Positions 17,083 through 27,100 of a DNA stretch of 64,000 bases are shown here, in pieces. The notes beneath the pieces are model-generated. The model did no database searches. It was not told the DNA's origin and was given only the letters and a program-made list of their open reading frames with translations. The position numbers were made by a program, and so were the translations under genes. The stretch is from positions 1,930,581 to 1,994,580 of the forward strand of contig NZ_KE340297.1 of assembly GCF_000413315.1 (NCBI RefSeq), read 5' to 3'. Origin of the DNA: Propionibacterium sp. oral taxon 192 str. F0372. Its GTDB lineage: Bacteria > Actinomycetota > Actinomycetes > Propionibacteriales > Propionibacteriaceae. How positions within the stretch are numbered: position 1 is the stretch's first letter; each line of letters begins with the position of its first letter.

Positions 17083-20000
17083 ATGTCAGACCATATACGT
17101 CATTCTTTGCGCCGCCTCCGGGATCAAGGGATTCATGTTTTTGTCGACGAGGGTCGGTTGCGCTTCCGAGCTTCCGGTCAGCCAATGAGCGAAAGTCAGA
17201 AGGCGTTTCTTGTTGCTCATCGTGACGAGATCATCGATGTGCTCACCAGTGCGCCGGAGGACCAGCAGATACTTCCTCTCACCGAGATCCAATCTGCCTA
17301 TCTATTAGGACGAGACGAGGCTCATCTCTACGGTTCGGTCGGTTGTCATGTCTATTTTGAGCTGGAATACCCTGAACTGGATTCCAGAAAGGTGTGCCGG
17401 ATATGGAATCAACTGGTGGCTCGTCACGAGATGTTGCGTACTGTAATTCGCTCCGATGCTATGATGGAAATTCTACCGTCGGCGCCTGGTCAAGTGCGAG
17501 TGCCGACACACGTCGACACTGACCGGCATGGGAAGGTGGTACGTGAAATCCGTGACAGGCTGCGTGGGCATAAGTATCCGGTGGATTCTTGGCCTTTTTT
17601 CACTGTTGAACTCACTTCTACGCCACAAATGTGGGTGATGCATCTTGATTTCGATTTCATGATTGCCGACTGGGCTAGTATCTGGTTGTTGCTCGAGGAA
17701 TTTTCCACCCTGATCCATGGGGGTGCCCTACCCGAGGTGAAACTCACTTTCTCCCAGTACCTCGAATTAGAAAGCAAAATGAAGGAGGGCACTGACTATG
17801 ATCGGGATCGCCGGTTTTGGATGGATCGGCTAGACACCTTACCGGGGGCTCCGAAGCTTCCAGTGCTGAGTATTGAACAGGACCAGCGGTGCTTCGATCG
17901 CTTGGAATGTCAGATTGATGCTGTCAGTTGGGCGTGCCTTCAGGAATCCTGCCGCGCGCAACAAACAACTCCGACCGCATTGTTGGCCACCATCTACGGA
18001 ATGGTGCTGGCCAAATGGAGCCAAGAAAATCACTTCTGTATTAACCTTACTTTGCTCAACAGAATGCCACTTCACCCGGAGGTGCAACGAGTGGTGGGGG
18101 ACTTCACCTCTGTTTCCCTGCTGGAACTTGATTTCGTCGGAACCGAGAACTTGGTGAACCAAGTACGTAGGACGCAGCGGCGGATGATGCGGGATCTGGA
18201 TCACCGTCGCTTCTCAGGGGTGGAGGTCATCCGAGAGATGGCCCGCCGTCGGGGTCGTGTCGATGCCCTGTTGCCTTTCGTTTTCACTTCTTCCATTGGG
18301 GTGGTATCGCCCGGAGCGTCGACGTCTGTCGGCGCCTACGGACGCAGTGAGACTCCTCAGGTCTTCATCGACTGCCAAGTGATGGATTCGGATCAGGGAC
18401 TGCGGATCAACTGGGACTACCGGCTGGGCATATTGCCCGACCGGTTGGTTGACGACATGTTTGCGACAATGAGTGCTACCGTTCAAGCCCTGTGCGATGA
18501 TCCGGACTGGAACCATCCGTTGAAGCTCGACCTGCCTGCCTGGCAGCGCGCAGCCCGAGAAGCAGCAAATGACACTAGCGCCGACATTCCGGCTCGTACT
18601 TTGCTCGCCGACTGGTGCGAAAAACTGCCACTGTTCGCCGAATGTCCGGCAGTGATCGTGGACCAAACCGTCTGGACGCATGCCGAACTGATGAGTGCGG
18701 CCCGGCGCTATGGGGCACTGCTGAATGCCAGAGGCCTGGAACCGGGAGAGATCATCGCGGTTTGTGGGTCGAAGAGCCCCGAACTGGTGGCAGCGATCTG
18801 TGGAATCCTGCTGGCTGGTGGGGCCTACATGCCCTTGGACCCAGACCAACCACTCACCCGTTTGCGCGGAATACTGGAACGTTCTGGGGCCCATATCCTG
18901 ATTGCTGATGACTCAGTGGCAGGGATGACAGATTGGCAGGGTGAGACGCTGGCTCTCGATCCGGCCAGCGGAGTTGATCCCGGTGATGACTGGACTTTGC
19001 CCGAGGTCGATCCCACCCAGCTCGCCTATGTGATTCATACCTCCGGATCCACCGGCGTTCCCAAGGGGGTGATGATCACTCATGATGCCGCGTGGAACAC
19101 CATCGCTGATGTCGTTGATCGCTGGAACATGAACGCCGAATCACGAGTTCTGGCTTTGTCCCGGTTCAGCTTCGACTTGTCGGTATTTGACATTTTTGGC
19201 ATGCTGTCCTGCGGCGGAGCCTTGGTGTTGCCTACTCCCGGGGCCTGGCTGGATCCTGCTGATTGGGCCGCATTGATCCGGACGCATCGGGTGAGTGTGT
19301 GGAATTCCGTACCCGCGATGGCTGAGTTGTTGATCAGGCATATGGAGAATCACCCCAAAAATCGCTTGGATTCGCTACGTATCGTGCTGCTGTCAGGGGA
19401 CTGGATTCCGGTGAGCCTACCGTCTCGCTTGGGTGCGCATGCCCCGAATGCCACTGTCGTTGGGCTGGGCGGGGCGACCGAGGCCTCTATCTGGTCTAAC
19501 TACCACATATGTCTTCCCGAGGATGCAGAAAAGGTCTCCATTCCGTACGGATATCCGTTGTCGAACCAAGGATTTGCAGTGCTTGGCCGTGATGGGGATG
19601 ACGCACCGGTGTGGGTGGATGGAGACCTGATCATCACTGGGCGCGGTTTGGCCTGTGGTCTGCTGGGAGATCCCGAACTTACTGCCGAACGTTTCCCGGC
19701 CCATGACGGTGTCCGCTGCTATTGGACCGGTGACCGAGGCCGTTATCTACCCAATGGCGAGATCGAGTTCCTCGGTCGTCTTGATGACCAAGTGAAAGTG
19801 CATGGTTTCCGTATTGAACTGGCTGAGGTTGAAACTGCCATGGTCTCCATGGTTGAGGTTGGTTCGGCGGCGGCAGCCATCCGCCGCCATGGCGAGGAAG
19901 TACACCTGCTGGCGGCAGTTGTCCCCGCTCCTGGTGTTGAGTCGCTGCATGGGGATACTGTTCGCGATCATCTAGCGGGCTTGCTGCCCTCTTATATGGT

Positions 20001-21375
20001 GCCCAGTCAGGTTCAAGTGGTTGAGATCCTCCCACTCACCGCCAACCAGAAGGTCGACCGCGACCTGATTGCCAGCTGGTTTGTGCCCGATGAGACCGGG
20101 GAATCAGTTCAGGCAATCATCGTTGATGACCCATTGGGAACACGGGTCGTGGAGATCGTCTCGGAGTGCCTTTCGCAGGTCGGAATCGGTGAGCAAGTCA
20201 GCTACTACGATCTGGGGGCCGATTCCTTGGTGCTCGCCCAACTGGCCGGTCGACTTCGGGATCTGCTTGATGCGGAGTCTCCCGGCCATCGAGGTAGCTT
20301 CGATGTTATCCTGCGTGGTCTGCTTGATGAGCCCACCCTGAGTGCCACCATTGCGATGGTGCGTGTCTTGGCTGACAACGCTCACACCACGGAAGCCGAG
20401 GTTGCCCCGGAGAACGACGGCGGTATCGGGAAGATGAGTCTGCTCGGGGGCACCCCATCTGATGTGGTGCGTTTAGTGCCGCATGCGGGGCTGGGAACGA
20501 TGAATGCTTTTCGGTTGCTGAATGCAGAACTTGTCGGCCAAGACCTGGGGCAGGTCAAAGTGTTCACCATCTCCGATATGGAAGCCTATTGCGCTTTGGA
20601 CCCTGCCGAGCTCGTGGTCCGGCTGGGACGGGAGTATGCCCAACGTGTCATTGACGCAGGGCACACCAAGGTCCAGTTGATTGGGTACTGCATGGGCGGT
20701 TTCATCGCACTGGAGATCGCACGTTCTCTGATGGAGAAGGGGATCGATGTGGTGGATCTCACCCTCATTGATAGTACTCCACTAACCCATCGCATCGAGG
20801 ACTCCATCATCATGGAGGCCATCTTCCTGCCGAATTTTTACATCACGCTCGGTCAGGTATACCCGCACATTGATGAGCAAGCGGTGATGGATGAGGTGAT
20901 GAACTGGTTCAACGAGTGCGGCGGGCAGCTGAGTGCGGCTGATGTACGCGCGCGGCTCGATGCTCCCATCACCGAGGTATCCCGTCAGCTGGCAGAGCTT
21001 GATGCCCTGGGGGTGGAGCAGCGATTCGCCGATTACACCGCAGCCATCTCTGCGTACACCGACCAACAAATTCCTGCTGAAATGCTTGCGGGGTACTACT
21101 CGATATACGTACACAGTTTTTTGGCTTCAGCAATTTCGCCAGAGCCTTACTTTGGCAAGGTGACGTATCTGCAAGCCAGTGAAGGAATGTCTTTTATGCT
21201 CGCCGATCCGGGGGAGATTATTGATTTCTGGAGGCAGGTTTTTGTCGCGGGTATGGAGATTGAGCAGATACCGGGAAACCACATCACTTGCGTCGAGATG
21301 GCTGACAACGCCAAGGTTTGTGCCGCACGTCTGGGGCGGTTGCTTGTCGAGGCATTGGAAGGGGAACAGCGATGA
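17083..21375 (+). CDS. NRPS, terminal module: docking-Cy-A(Cys)-PCP-TE
   Basis: A 1430-residue NRPS that adds and cyclizes the last cysteine and releases the product. Domains: TubC-like N-terminal docking domain (1-55); heterocyclization domain (about 62-480) with the DFMIAD motif near 191; adenylation domain (about 500-990) with TSGSTGVPKG near 650, whose pocket residues read D-L-F-N-L-S-L-I-W, close to the cysteine code; PCP with GADSL near 1046; and a thioesterase with GYCMGG near 1201, D in LIDSTP and H in GNHITC near 1398. The TE nucleophile is Cys instead of the usual Ser. No methyltransferase is embedded in the A domain. ATG at 17083 was preferred to TTG at 17071. It overlaps the reductase gene (ATGA). 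Confidence 0.92.
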   Translation: MSDHIRHSLRRLRDQGIHVFVDEGRLRFRASGQPMSESQKAFLVAHRDEIIDVLTSAPEDQQILPLTEIQSAYLLGRDEAHLYGSVGCHVYFELEYPELDSRKVCRIWNQLVARHEMLRTVIRSDAMMEILPSAPGQVRVPTHVDTDRHGKVVREIRDRLRGHKYPVDSWPFFTVELTSTPQMWVMHLDFDFMIADWASIWLLLEEFSTLIHGGALPEVKLTFSQYLELESKMKEGTDYDRDRRFWMDRLDTLPGAPKLPVLSIEQDQRCFDRLECQIDAVSWACLQESCRAQQTTPTALLATIYGMVLAKWSQENHFCINLTLLNRMPLHPEVQRVVGDFTSVSLLELDFVGTENLVNQVRRTQRRMMRDLDHRRFSGVEVIREMARRRGRVDALLPFVFTSSIGVVSPGASTSVGAYGRSETPQVFIDCQVMDSDQGLRINWDYRLGILPDRLVDDMFATMSATVQALCDDPDWNHPLKLDLPAWQRAAREAANDTSADIPARTLLADWCEKLPLFAECPAVIVDQTVWTHAELMSAARRYGALLNARGLEPGEIIAVCGSKSPELVAAICGILLAGGAYMPLDPDQPLTRLRGILERSGAHILIADDSVAGMTDWQGETLALDPASGVDPGDDWTLPEVDPTQLAYVIHTSGSTGVPKGVMITHDAAWNTIADVVDRWNMNAESRVLALSRFSFDLSVFDIFGMLSCGGALVLPTPGAWLDPADWAALIRTHRVSVWNSVPAMAELLIRHMENHPKNRLDSLRIVLLSGDWIPVSLPSRLGAHAPNATVVGLGGATEASIWSNYHICLPEDAEKVSIPYGYPLSNQGFAVLGRDGDDAPVWVDGDLIITGRGLACGLLGDPELTAERFPAHDGVRCYWTGDRGRYLPNGEIEFLGRLDDQVKVHGFRIELAEVETAMVSMVEVGSAAAAIRRHGEEVHLLAAVVPAPGVESLHGDTVRDHLAGLLPSYMVPSQVQVVEILPLTANQKVDRDLIASWFVPDETGESVQAIIVDDPLGTRVVEIVSECLSQVGIGEQVSYYDLGADSLVLAQLAGRLRDLLDAESPGHRGSFDVILRGLLDEPTLSATIAMVRVLADNAHTTEAEVAPENDGGIGKMSLLGGTPSDVVRLVPHAGLGTMNAFRLLNAELVGQDLGQVKVFTISDMEAYCALDPAELVVRLGREYAQRVIDAGHTKVQLIGYCMGGFIALEIARSLMEKGIDVVDLTLIDSTPLTHRIEDSIIMEAIFLPNFYITLGQVYPHIDEQAVMDEVMNWFNECGGQLSAADVRARLDAPITEVSRQLAELDALGVEQRFADYTAAISAYTDQQIPAEMLAGYYSIYVHSFLASAISPEPYFGKVTYLQASEGMSFMLADPGEIIDFWRQVFVAGMEIEQIPGNHITCVEMADNAKVCAARLGRLLVEALEGEQR

Positions 21376-22439
21376 CCTACGCGTCGCAGGCGGTGCTGGT
21401 TCTGGGGGCCACCGGAGCGGTGGGATGCGGTGTTGTCGACTTCTTGACGCGTGACAACTCCTTAGAAGTGGTCGCTGCTTCTCGTGACCCTGCGAGAGCC
21501 GTCGCATTACAGCAAGCCTACGGTTGCGCGACCACTGTGGTGGACATCATCCAGTCGGCTCACTTGGCTGAGGTCATGGCTGAATACCGCTGGGTGGTGC
21601 AGGCAGCGGGACCAGCCCACCTGATCGCCGACCGGGTACGGTCCCTGGCCAGGACTCACCAAGTGGTTGTTGACGTCTCCGGTCCACCCGGAGAACTCAA
21701 TGGGTCATCAGCGGACGGCTGCTATTTGTGGTCGGGCGGGGTGTACCCGGGCCTCACCGAGATATGGGCAGACCATGTGATCCGCAGTCATCTGGACACC
21801 TGCTGGCGCGTTGAAACGCATCTGGCGGGCAATGCTGGGTTCACTGCCACCGGCAACTTGGATGTGCTCATCAGCCTCGATGATTCGAGGAACCATGCGA
21901 TGGCCACTCTTGCAGGCAATCAAATGGTGTCGGCTGGACCGCGTACCGTGAATCTGCCGCATCCTGCGGGGATGCGCAAGGCGATGCCGGTGGTCCATCC
22001 AGGACTACGTGTTCTGGCTCGGATGCATGACCTCACCGAGGCCGCATACCACAATACGTTTGCCACTGCTGAGGCTCTGCATCGCTTCATGAACCTGCGT
22101 TCCCGGGTGGCTGATGGCCAGCATCTGGAAGTCCTGGCCCGGGAGATGTCTGAAGAAGATCCCCCGACCGTTGACGATGGATGGTGCATGGTTTTTTCCT
22201 CGGCGCATGGCATAAAATCCGGTTCCCCGGTCAGAGTGGATGGTGCCATCCTGCTGCCGACCGATTGGAACCGGGCCTCGGGGTGGGTGTCTGGTGCCGC
22301 CCTGGCCTGTTTGCTCAGCGACCCCGCCATCGCAGTTCAGGCTGACACCGTCGTCGAAGCCGTTCCGAGTTCCCAGATTATTGCTGCCCTCAGCACCTGC
22401 GGGGTCCGTCACCGCATCACCGTTAAGGACCTGGCATGA
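21372..22439 (+). CDS. Saccharopine dehydrogenase-like NAD(P)-dependent reductase
   Basis: A 355-residue protein with an N-terminal Rossmann fold (VLVLGATGAVGCGVVDFL) and the layout of saccharopine-dehydrogenase-like reductases (VVDVSGPPGE after the nucleotide fold). It overlaps the NRPS stop by ATGA and the aryl ligase start likewise. Reductases unrelated to PchG serve as thiazoline reductases in some pyochelin-type pathways (PchK of enantio-pyochelin, from memory), so reduction of one thiazoline to a thiazolidine is a plausible role. This would make it a second reductase beside the fused one at 32678-34891. Start at 21372 was chosen for the overlap; the frame is open from 21318. The reaction is inferred only. 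Confidence 0.7.
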   Translation: MTYASQAVLVLGATGAVGCGVVDFLTRDNSLEVVAASRDPARAVALQQAYGCATTVVDIIQSAHLAEVMAEYRWVVQAAGPAHLIADRVRSLARTHQVVVDVSGPPGELNGSSADGCYLWSGGVYPGLTEIWADHVIRSHLDTCWRVETHLAGNAGFTATGNLDVLISLDDSRNHAMATLAGNQMVSAGPRTVNLPHPAGMRKAMPVVHPGLRVLARMHDLTEAAYHNTFATAEALHRFMNLRSRVADGQHLEVLAREMSEEDPPTVDDGWCMVFSSAHGIKSGSPVRVDGAILLPTDWNRASGWVSGAALACLLSDPAIAVQADTVVEAVPSSQIIAALSTCGVRHRITVKDLA

Positions 22440-24127
22440 GTATCATCCGACCAGCCACCACCGGTCGTTCCGATATTTCCCGGATCGCTGCTGAGGTTTC
22501 GGCTCATGTTGCTTCCGGTATCTTTCTGGATGCCACTTTGCTCGATCTGCTCGATGTCCAAGTGCGGGAGCGGGGCAATGTCGAGGCGGTTCTTGATGCC
22601 CGCGAATCGTTGACCTTCGCTGAACTGCGTCGCGAAATCGACACCACTGCTGCTCACCTCATAGGGGCAGGGATAATGTCAGGGCAGTTGGTACTGGTCC
22701 AGATGCCCAACAGTGCTGACTACCTCAAGGTTCTTTTCGGCTGCATGGTGATTGGAGCGGTTCCGGTCCTCATGTTGATCTCGCATCGTCATCGGGAGTT
22801 GCTTCACGTTGCCCGCATCACCGGGGCCACTGCGATTATCACGGTTGATGAGCACTTGGGTGTCGATCATGCAGCGATGGCTTGCCGGGTGGCTGAGGAA
22901 TTGGCGGTCCAGGTGCTGGTTGTTGGTGATCGTGTGCCTGCTGGCGCTCGGGCACTGTATGCCACCACACCGGGGGACTTGGGCGCCGTGGCCGGGCCCA
23001 CAGTCGGCGACACGGCTTTGTGCCTGCTGTCTGGGGGAACCACCTCAAAGCCCAAGGTGATACCCAGATTGCACGGAGCATATGCCTGTGTGGCTTTGGC
23101 CAGCGCGCGGCGCTGTCAAGTCACCCCGGATGATACCTATCTCGCGGTACTGTCCACCAGCCATGACTACCCGTTGAGTTCTCCCGGCGTGCTGGGTGTA
23201 TTGCTGAACGGGGGGAGAGTAATCATGTCTGTCACTGCAAGCTTTGATGAAGTGGCCAACTGGCTTGAGACAGAAGAAGTCACTTTAGTCCAAGCTGTCC
23301 CCGCTGTCGCCGCTGCGTGGGCGCAGGCCGCTGAGCAGGCTCCTGCTGATCTGCGTGCTGAGTGGCACATTCCTACTTTAGTGCTTGGGGCCGCCAAGGT
23401 GGGTACCGAGTTGGCGTCTCGTTTGGTGAAGATCTTCGGCTGTCGAATTATCCAGGGCTACGGGCTGGGCGAAGGGATCACGTGCTTCACCAGTCCCGAT
23501 GATCCTGATGAGATTGCTTGGAATACCCAAGGCACCCCGGTGTCCGATCAGGATGAGGTTCGCATCCTTGATCCACAGGGCAATGTCTTGGGGCCCGGGG
23601 AGGTCGGTGAGCTGGTGGAGAAAGGGCCCTACACCTTCCATGGGTACATGGGAGCTCCCGAACTCAACGCCGCTTGCTTCGACAACGAGGGTTTCTTCCA
23701 TACGGGGGACCAGGCAATGATCCGCCATGATGGGAGGGTCGTCATTACTGGGCGGGTGCATGAGCAGATTAACCGAGCGGGGGAGAATGTCATCCCATCC
23801 GAGGTGGAGTCCTTGGTGGCTGCTCATCCGGATGTCAACGAAGTTGCGGTTTTCGGAATCCCTGACTCCGAGATGGGGGAAGCCACCTGCGCGGTGGTCA
23901 CCGTTTTCCCAGGACGCGAACAACCCACCCGGGCGACCATGGCCGCTTTCCTGCATGCCAGTGGAGTAGGAGCGTACAAGGTTCCGGATCGCCTGGTTGT
24001 GGTACGGGCCATGCCTCGCAAGAACATCGGAAAGATCGACAAATTGATTCTGCGCAGCCAGATACTCGGTGGTGCTGAAGCCGCGGGTCCATCGACAGGC
24101 ATCGAGAAGAAGGACAATCATGAGTGA
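22436..24127 (+). CDS. Aryl-acid AMP ligase (DhbE/PchD/YbtE-like) with atypical pocket
   Basis: A 563-residue stand-alone adenylation enzyme expected to activate the aromatic starter and load it on the ArCP of the large NRPS. Seen: LSGGTTSKPKVIPR (ATP loop), SHDYPLSSPGVLG, GYGLGEG, HTGDQ, the hinge GRVHEQINRAGENV and the C-terminal Lys segment KNIGKIDK. In DhbE the motif is HNYPLSSPG, where Asn contacts the 2-hydroxyl of dihydroxybenzoate; here residue 244 is Asp. The usual GMAEG is also changed to GLGEG. A starter other than salicylate or DHB is therefore possible. The ATG overlaps the previous stop, and the stop overlaps the NRPS start by 8 bases. Confidence 0.88.
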   Translation: MSIIRPATTGRSDISRIAAEVSAHVASGIFLDATLLDLLDVQVRERGNVEAVLDARESLTFAELRREIDTTAAHLIGAGIMSGQLVLVQMPNSADYLKVLFGCMVIGAVPVLMLISHRHRELLHVARITGATAIITVDEHLGVDHAAMACRVAEELAVQVLVVGDRVPAGARALYATTPGDLGAVAGPTVGDTALCLLSGGTTSKPKVIPRLHGAYACVALASARRCQVTPDDTYLAVLSTSHDYPLSSPGVLGVLLNGGRVIMSVTASFDEVANWLETEEVTLVQAVPAVAAAWAQAAEQAPADLRAEWHIPTLVLGAAKVGTELASRLVKIFGCRIIQGYGLGEGITCFTSPDDPDEIAWNTQGTPVSDQDEVRILDPQGNVLGPGEVGELVEKGPYTFHGYMGAPELNAACFDNEGFFHTGDQAMIRHDGRVVITGRVHEQINRAGENVIPSEVESLVAAHPDVNEVAVFGIPDSEMGEATCAVVTVFPGREQPTRATMAAFLHASGVGAYKVPDRLVVVRAMPRKNIGKIDKLILRSQILGGAEAAGPSTGIEKKDNHE

Positions 24128-27100
24128 GCCCCACGCTCTCGGTATCGACTTGGCAAGCATCGTCACCGGGATGATTGGTGCCACGGTCGGGGAAACGGAC
24201 AATCTGGTCGAGATGGGCATTAGCTCCCTACAGGTGATGACCTTGGTGGGAATGCTGCGAAGTGCCGGTTACGATGCCAGCTTCGCCAAGTTCATGTCGA
24301 ACCCCACGTTGGAATCCTGGCGGCAGGTGGTCGAAAAGATTCCGCGCACCAGGATCCGTCGTCGTCGCCGCGTCGATGTAGACCCGCACCTGCCCTTCGA
24401 TCTCACCGAGGTGCAGCGGGCCTATTGGGTGGGCAGGCGACCGGGGCAGTACTTGGGACAGGTTGGCTGTCACGGTTACTTGGAAGTAGACGGTCATAAC
24501 GTCGATCCGGAGCAACTGGACAGGGCTTGGGCTGAGCTCCAGCGGGTTCACCCAATGTTGAGGGCTCGCTTCACTGATGACGGGCGTCAGCAGATTGCTG
24601 AGCAACCGGGCAATGAGCCATTGATTGTTCATGACCTCCGTGACTTAGGCCCTGATCAGGTTGCTGCCCACCTCGGTAAATTGCGCTCAGCCACCTCTCA
24701 CCGGCTACTCGATGTGGCTGCTGGCCAGGTGGCTGGACTTCAACTGAGCCTGCTGCCGGGCGGGGCTACTCGATTGCATTTCGACATTGATCTGCTCATC
24801 TGCGATGTGACCAGTTACCAGATCCTCCTACGTGATCTTGCTATTCTGTATACCGGTGTTGGAGAAGTGGCAGCCCCGTCCGACTGGAATGTGGCGGCTT
24901 GCCTAGAATCGTTGCGAGTGGCGAACCAGCAGCGGTTCTCGTCCTGCGAACAGTACTGGGCCGAACGCTTGGACAGCTTCACCGGGGCACCTGCCATCCC
25001 ACTGGCTGTTGATCCGCAAACCATCACGGATCCACGTTTCGTGCGCCGTCAACACCGTATCCCAGCTCCGATCTGGAATGAATTCGTCAACCGGGCGGCT
25101 GCAGCCCGACTTACCCCGGCAGCCGCTCTGCTGACCCTCTACGGAAAGGTCGTGGAACGCTGGGGATCGGGCAGCGGATTCACCATGAATGTTCCTCTGT
25201 TCAACAGAGCGGGAGTTGGACCAGCACTTGCTGATGTGGTCGCAGACTTTACCTCTTTGGTGATGGTCCAGATTACCCCAGACGCCACCACCGGGCTCGC
25301 AGAGGAGGTGCGGAGGGTGCAGTGCGCTTTGCACGAAGCGATCAGTCATGATGCCTACTCTGGTGTGGACGTACAGCGCTCCTGGTTGCGTAAACATCCT
25401 GGTCAGCGAACCATGGCGCCAGTGGTCTTTTCCTGCAATATCGGTGTGGAACTGTTCTCGCCGCTGTTCACTGAGGCCTTTGGGCAGATGGGGTTCATGG
25501 TTTCCCAGACACCACAGGTGTGGCTCGATTTTCAGTTGTTCACGGTGGATGGTGAGCTGTTGCTCATCTGGGATGCTGTCGAGCAACTCTTCCACCCCGA
25601 AGTGCTGGACGCTATGTTCACCGCCTTCGTTGAGTCCGTCACCGCTGCCTGCGCCCCAGATTTCTCCTGGTCCCAACCTTTGGAAATCGTCATTGATGAG
25701 ATGCTGCAGGTACGGGCTGCCTTGTGTTCACCGCCGATGTCGCTGAGCTGTGAGACCATTCACGAACCTGTCTTCGCGCAAGCCTTGCGCTGTCCCGAGG
25801 CGTCGGCCCTGATCGATGGACGCAGTGGTGAGACGACCACTCGTGCTGAGCTTGCTGATGCTGCTTTGCGTGTGGCTGCATACCTGCATGCTTCCGGGGT
25901 CGGACCAGGGCAATTGGTGGCGGTGGAACTTTCTCGAGGGGTCTCCCAAGTGATTGGTGCTCTGGGGGTACTGGGGGCTGGGGCCACTTATGTGCCGATT
26001 CGTACTGACCAGCCGCTGGCCCGCAAGCAGCGAATGTACCGGAGTGGTGGAATCACTCACGTACTCACTGACCAGGACCCCGAAACCGTTAGTCCGGAAA
26101 TCATGGTTCATCGTATGGACACCGCTTTGGACTGTGAACCTCTGACGAGTCCGGTCCCGGTCAGCGGTGACGAATTGGCCTATGTGATCTTCACCTCTGG
26201 ATCAACTGGGGAGCCCAAGGGTGTGGAGATAAGCCATCGGGCCTGTCGCAACACCTTGGAGGCTGTCGTCTGTCACAACCAGATCACCGAGGATGACCGG
26301 GTTCTCATGGTGTCCAGCTTCGATTTCGATCTTTCGGTGTTCGACATCTTCGGCATGCTTGGGGCCGGTGCCTCGGCAGTGTGCCTGCACCCCGACGACT
26401 GGCGTGACGCAGAAGTATGGGTGAAGATGTGTGTCGTTCACCGGGTGAGTGTGTGGAATTCGGTGCCTGCTCTGCTCAAGATGCTTCTCATCAACGCTCA
26501 GGTTTCGGGTCAGAGAATTGATGACCTGCGAGTTGTTCTGCTTTCCGGGGACTGGATTGGGCTGGACCTTCCCGGGTTGTTGGACGAGGTAAGTCGGCAA
26601 GGACACATCATCGCCATGGGCGGGGCCACCGAGGCCGCCATCTGGTCCAACGAAATCGATGTTCCGGTTCCCGTACCGCAGGCATGGATTTCCATTCCCT
26701 ACGGAGTGCCGCTGCCCGGCCAGAGTTACCGGGTAGTCGATGAACTGGGTCGTGACTGCCCCGACCGAGTGACCGGTGAGCTGTGGATAGGCGGGGCTGG
26801 AGTGGCTCGTGGTTACTGCGGGGATTCCCGGAAGAATGCTGAATGCTTTGTTACCCATGCTGGTCAGCGCTGGTACCGCACCGGTGACTACGGACGATTC
26901 TGGCCTGATGGCATCTTGGAGTTTTTGGGCCGTAGGGATCAGCAGGTCAAGGTACGTGGCCATCGCATCGAGCTGGAGGAGGTCGAGACTGCAGTTGCAG
27001 GGTTAGAACACGTCGCCGACTGCGCGGTGGTCACCACCTGCATTGAGGATGTCGTTGCGCTGTCGGCCTTCGTAGTTCCATCCAAGAAGCCTGAACCGTT

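Noticed and set aside
21400-22439. Lysine-pathway saccharopine dehydrogenase
   Set aside because: Its place inside the NRPS operon, overlapping both neighbours, makes a dedicated tailoring role far more likely than lysine metabolism.
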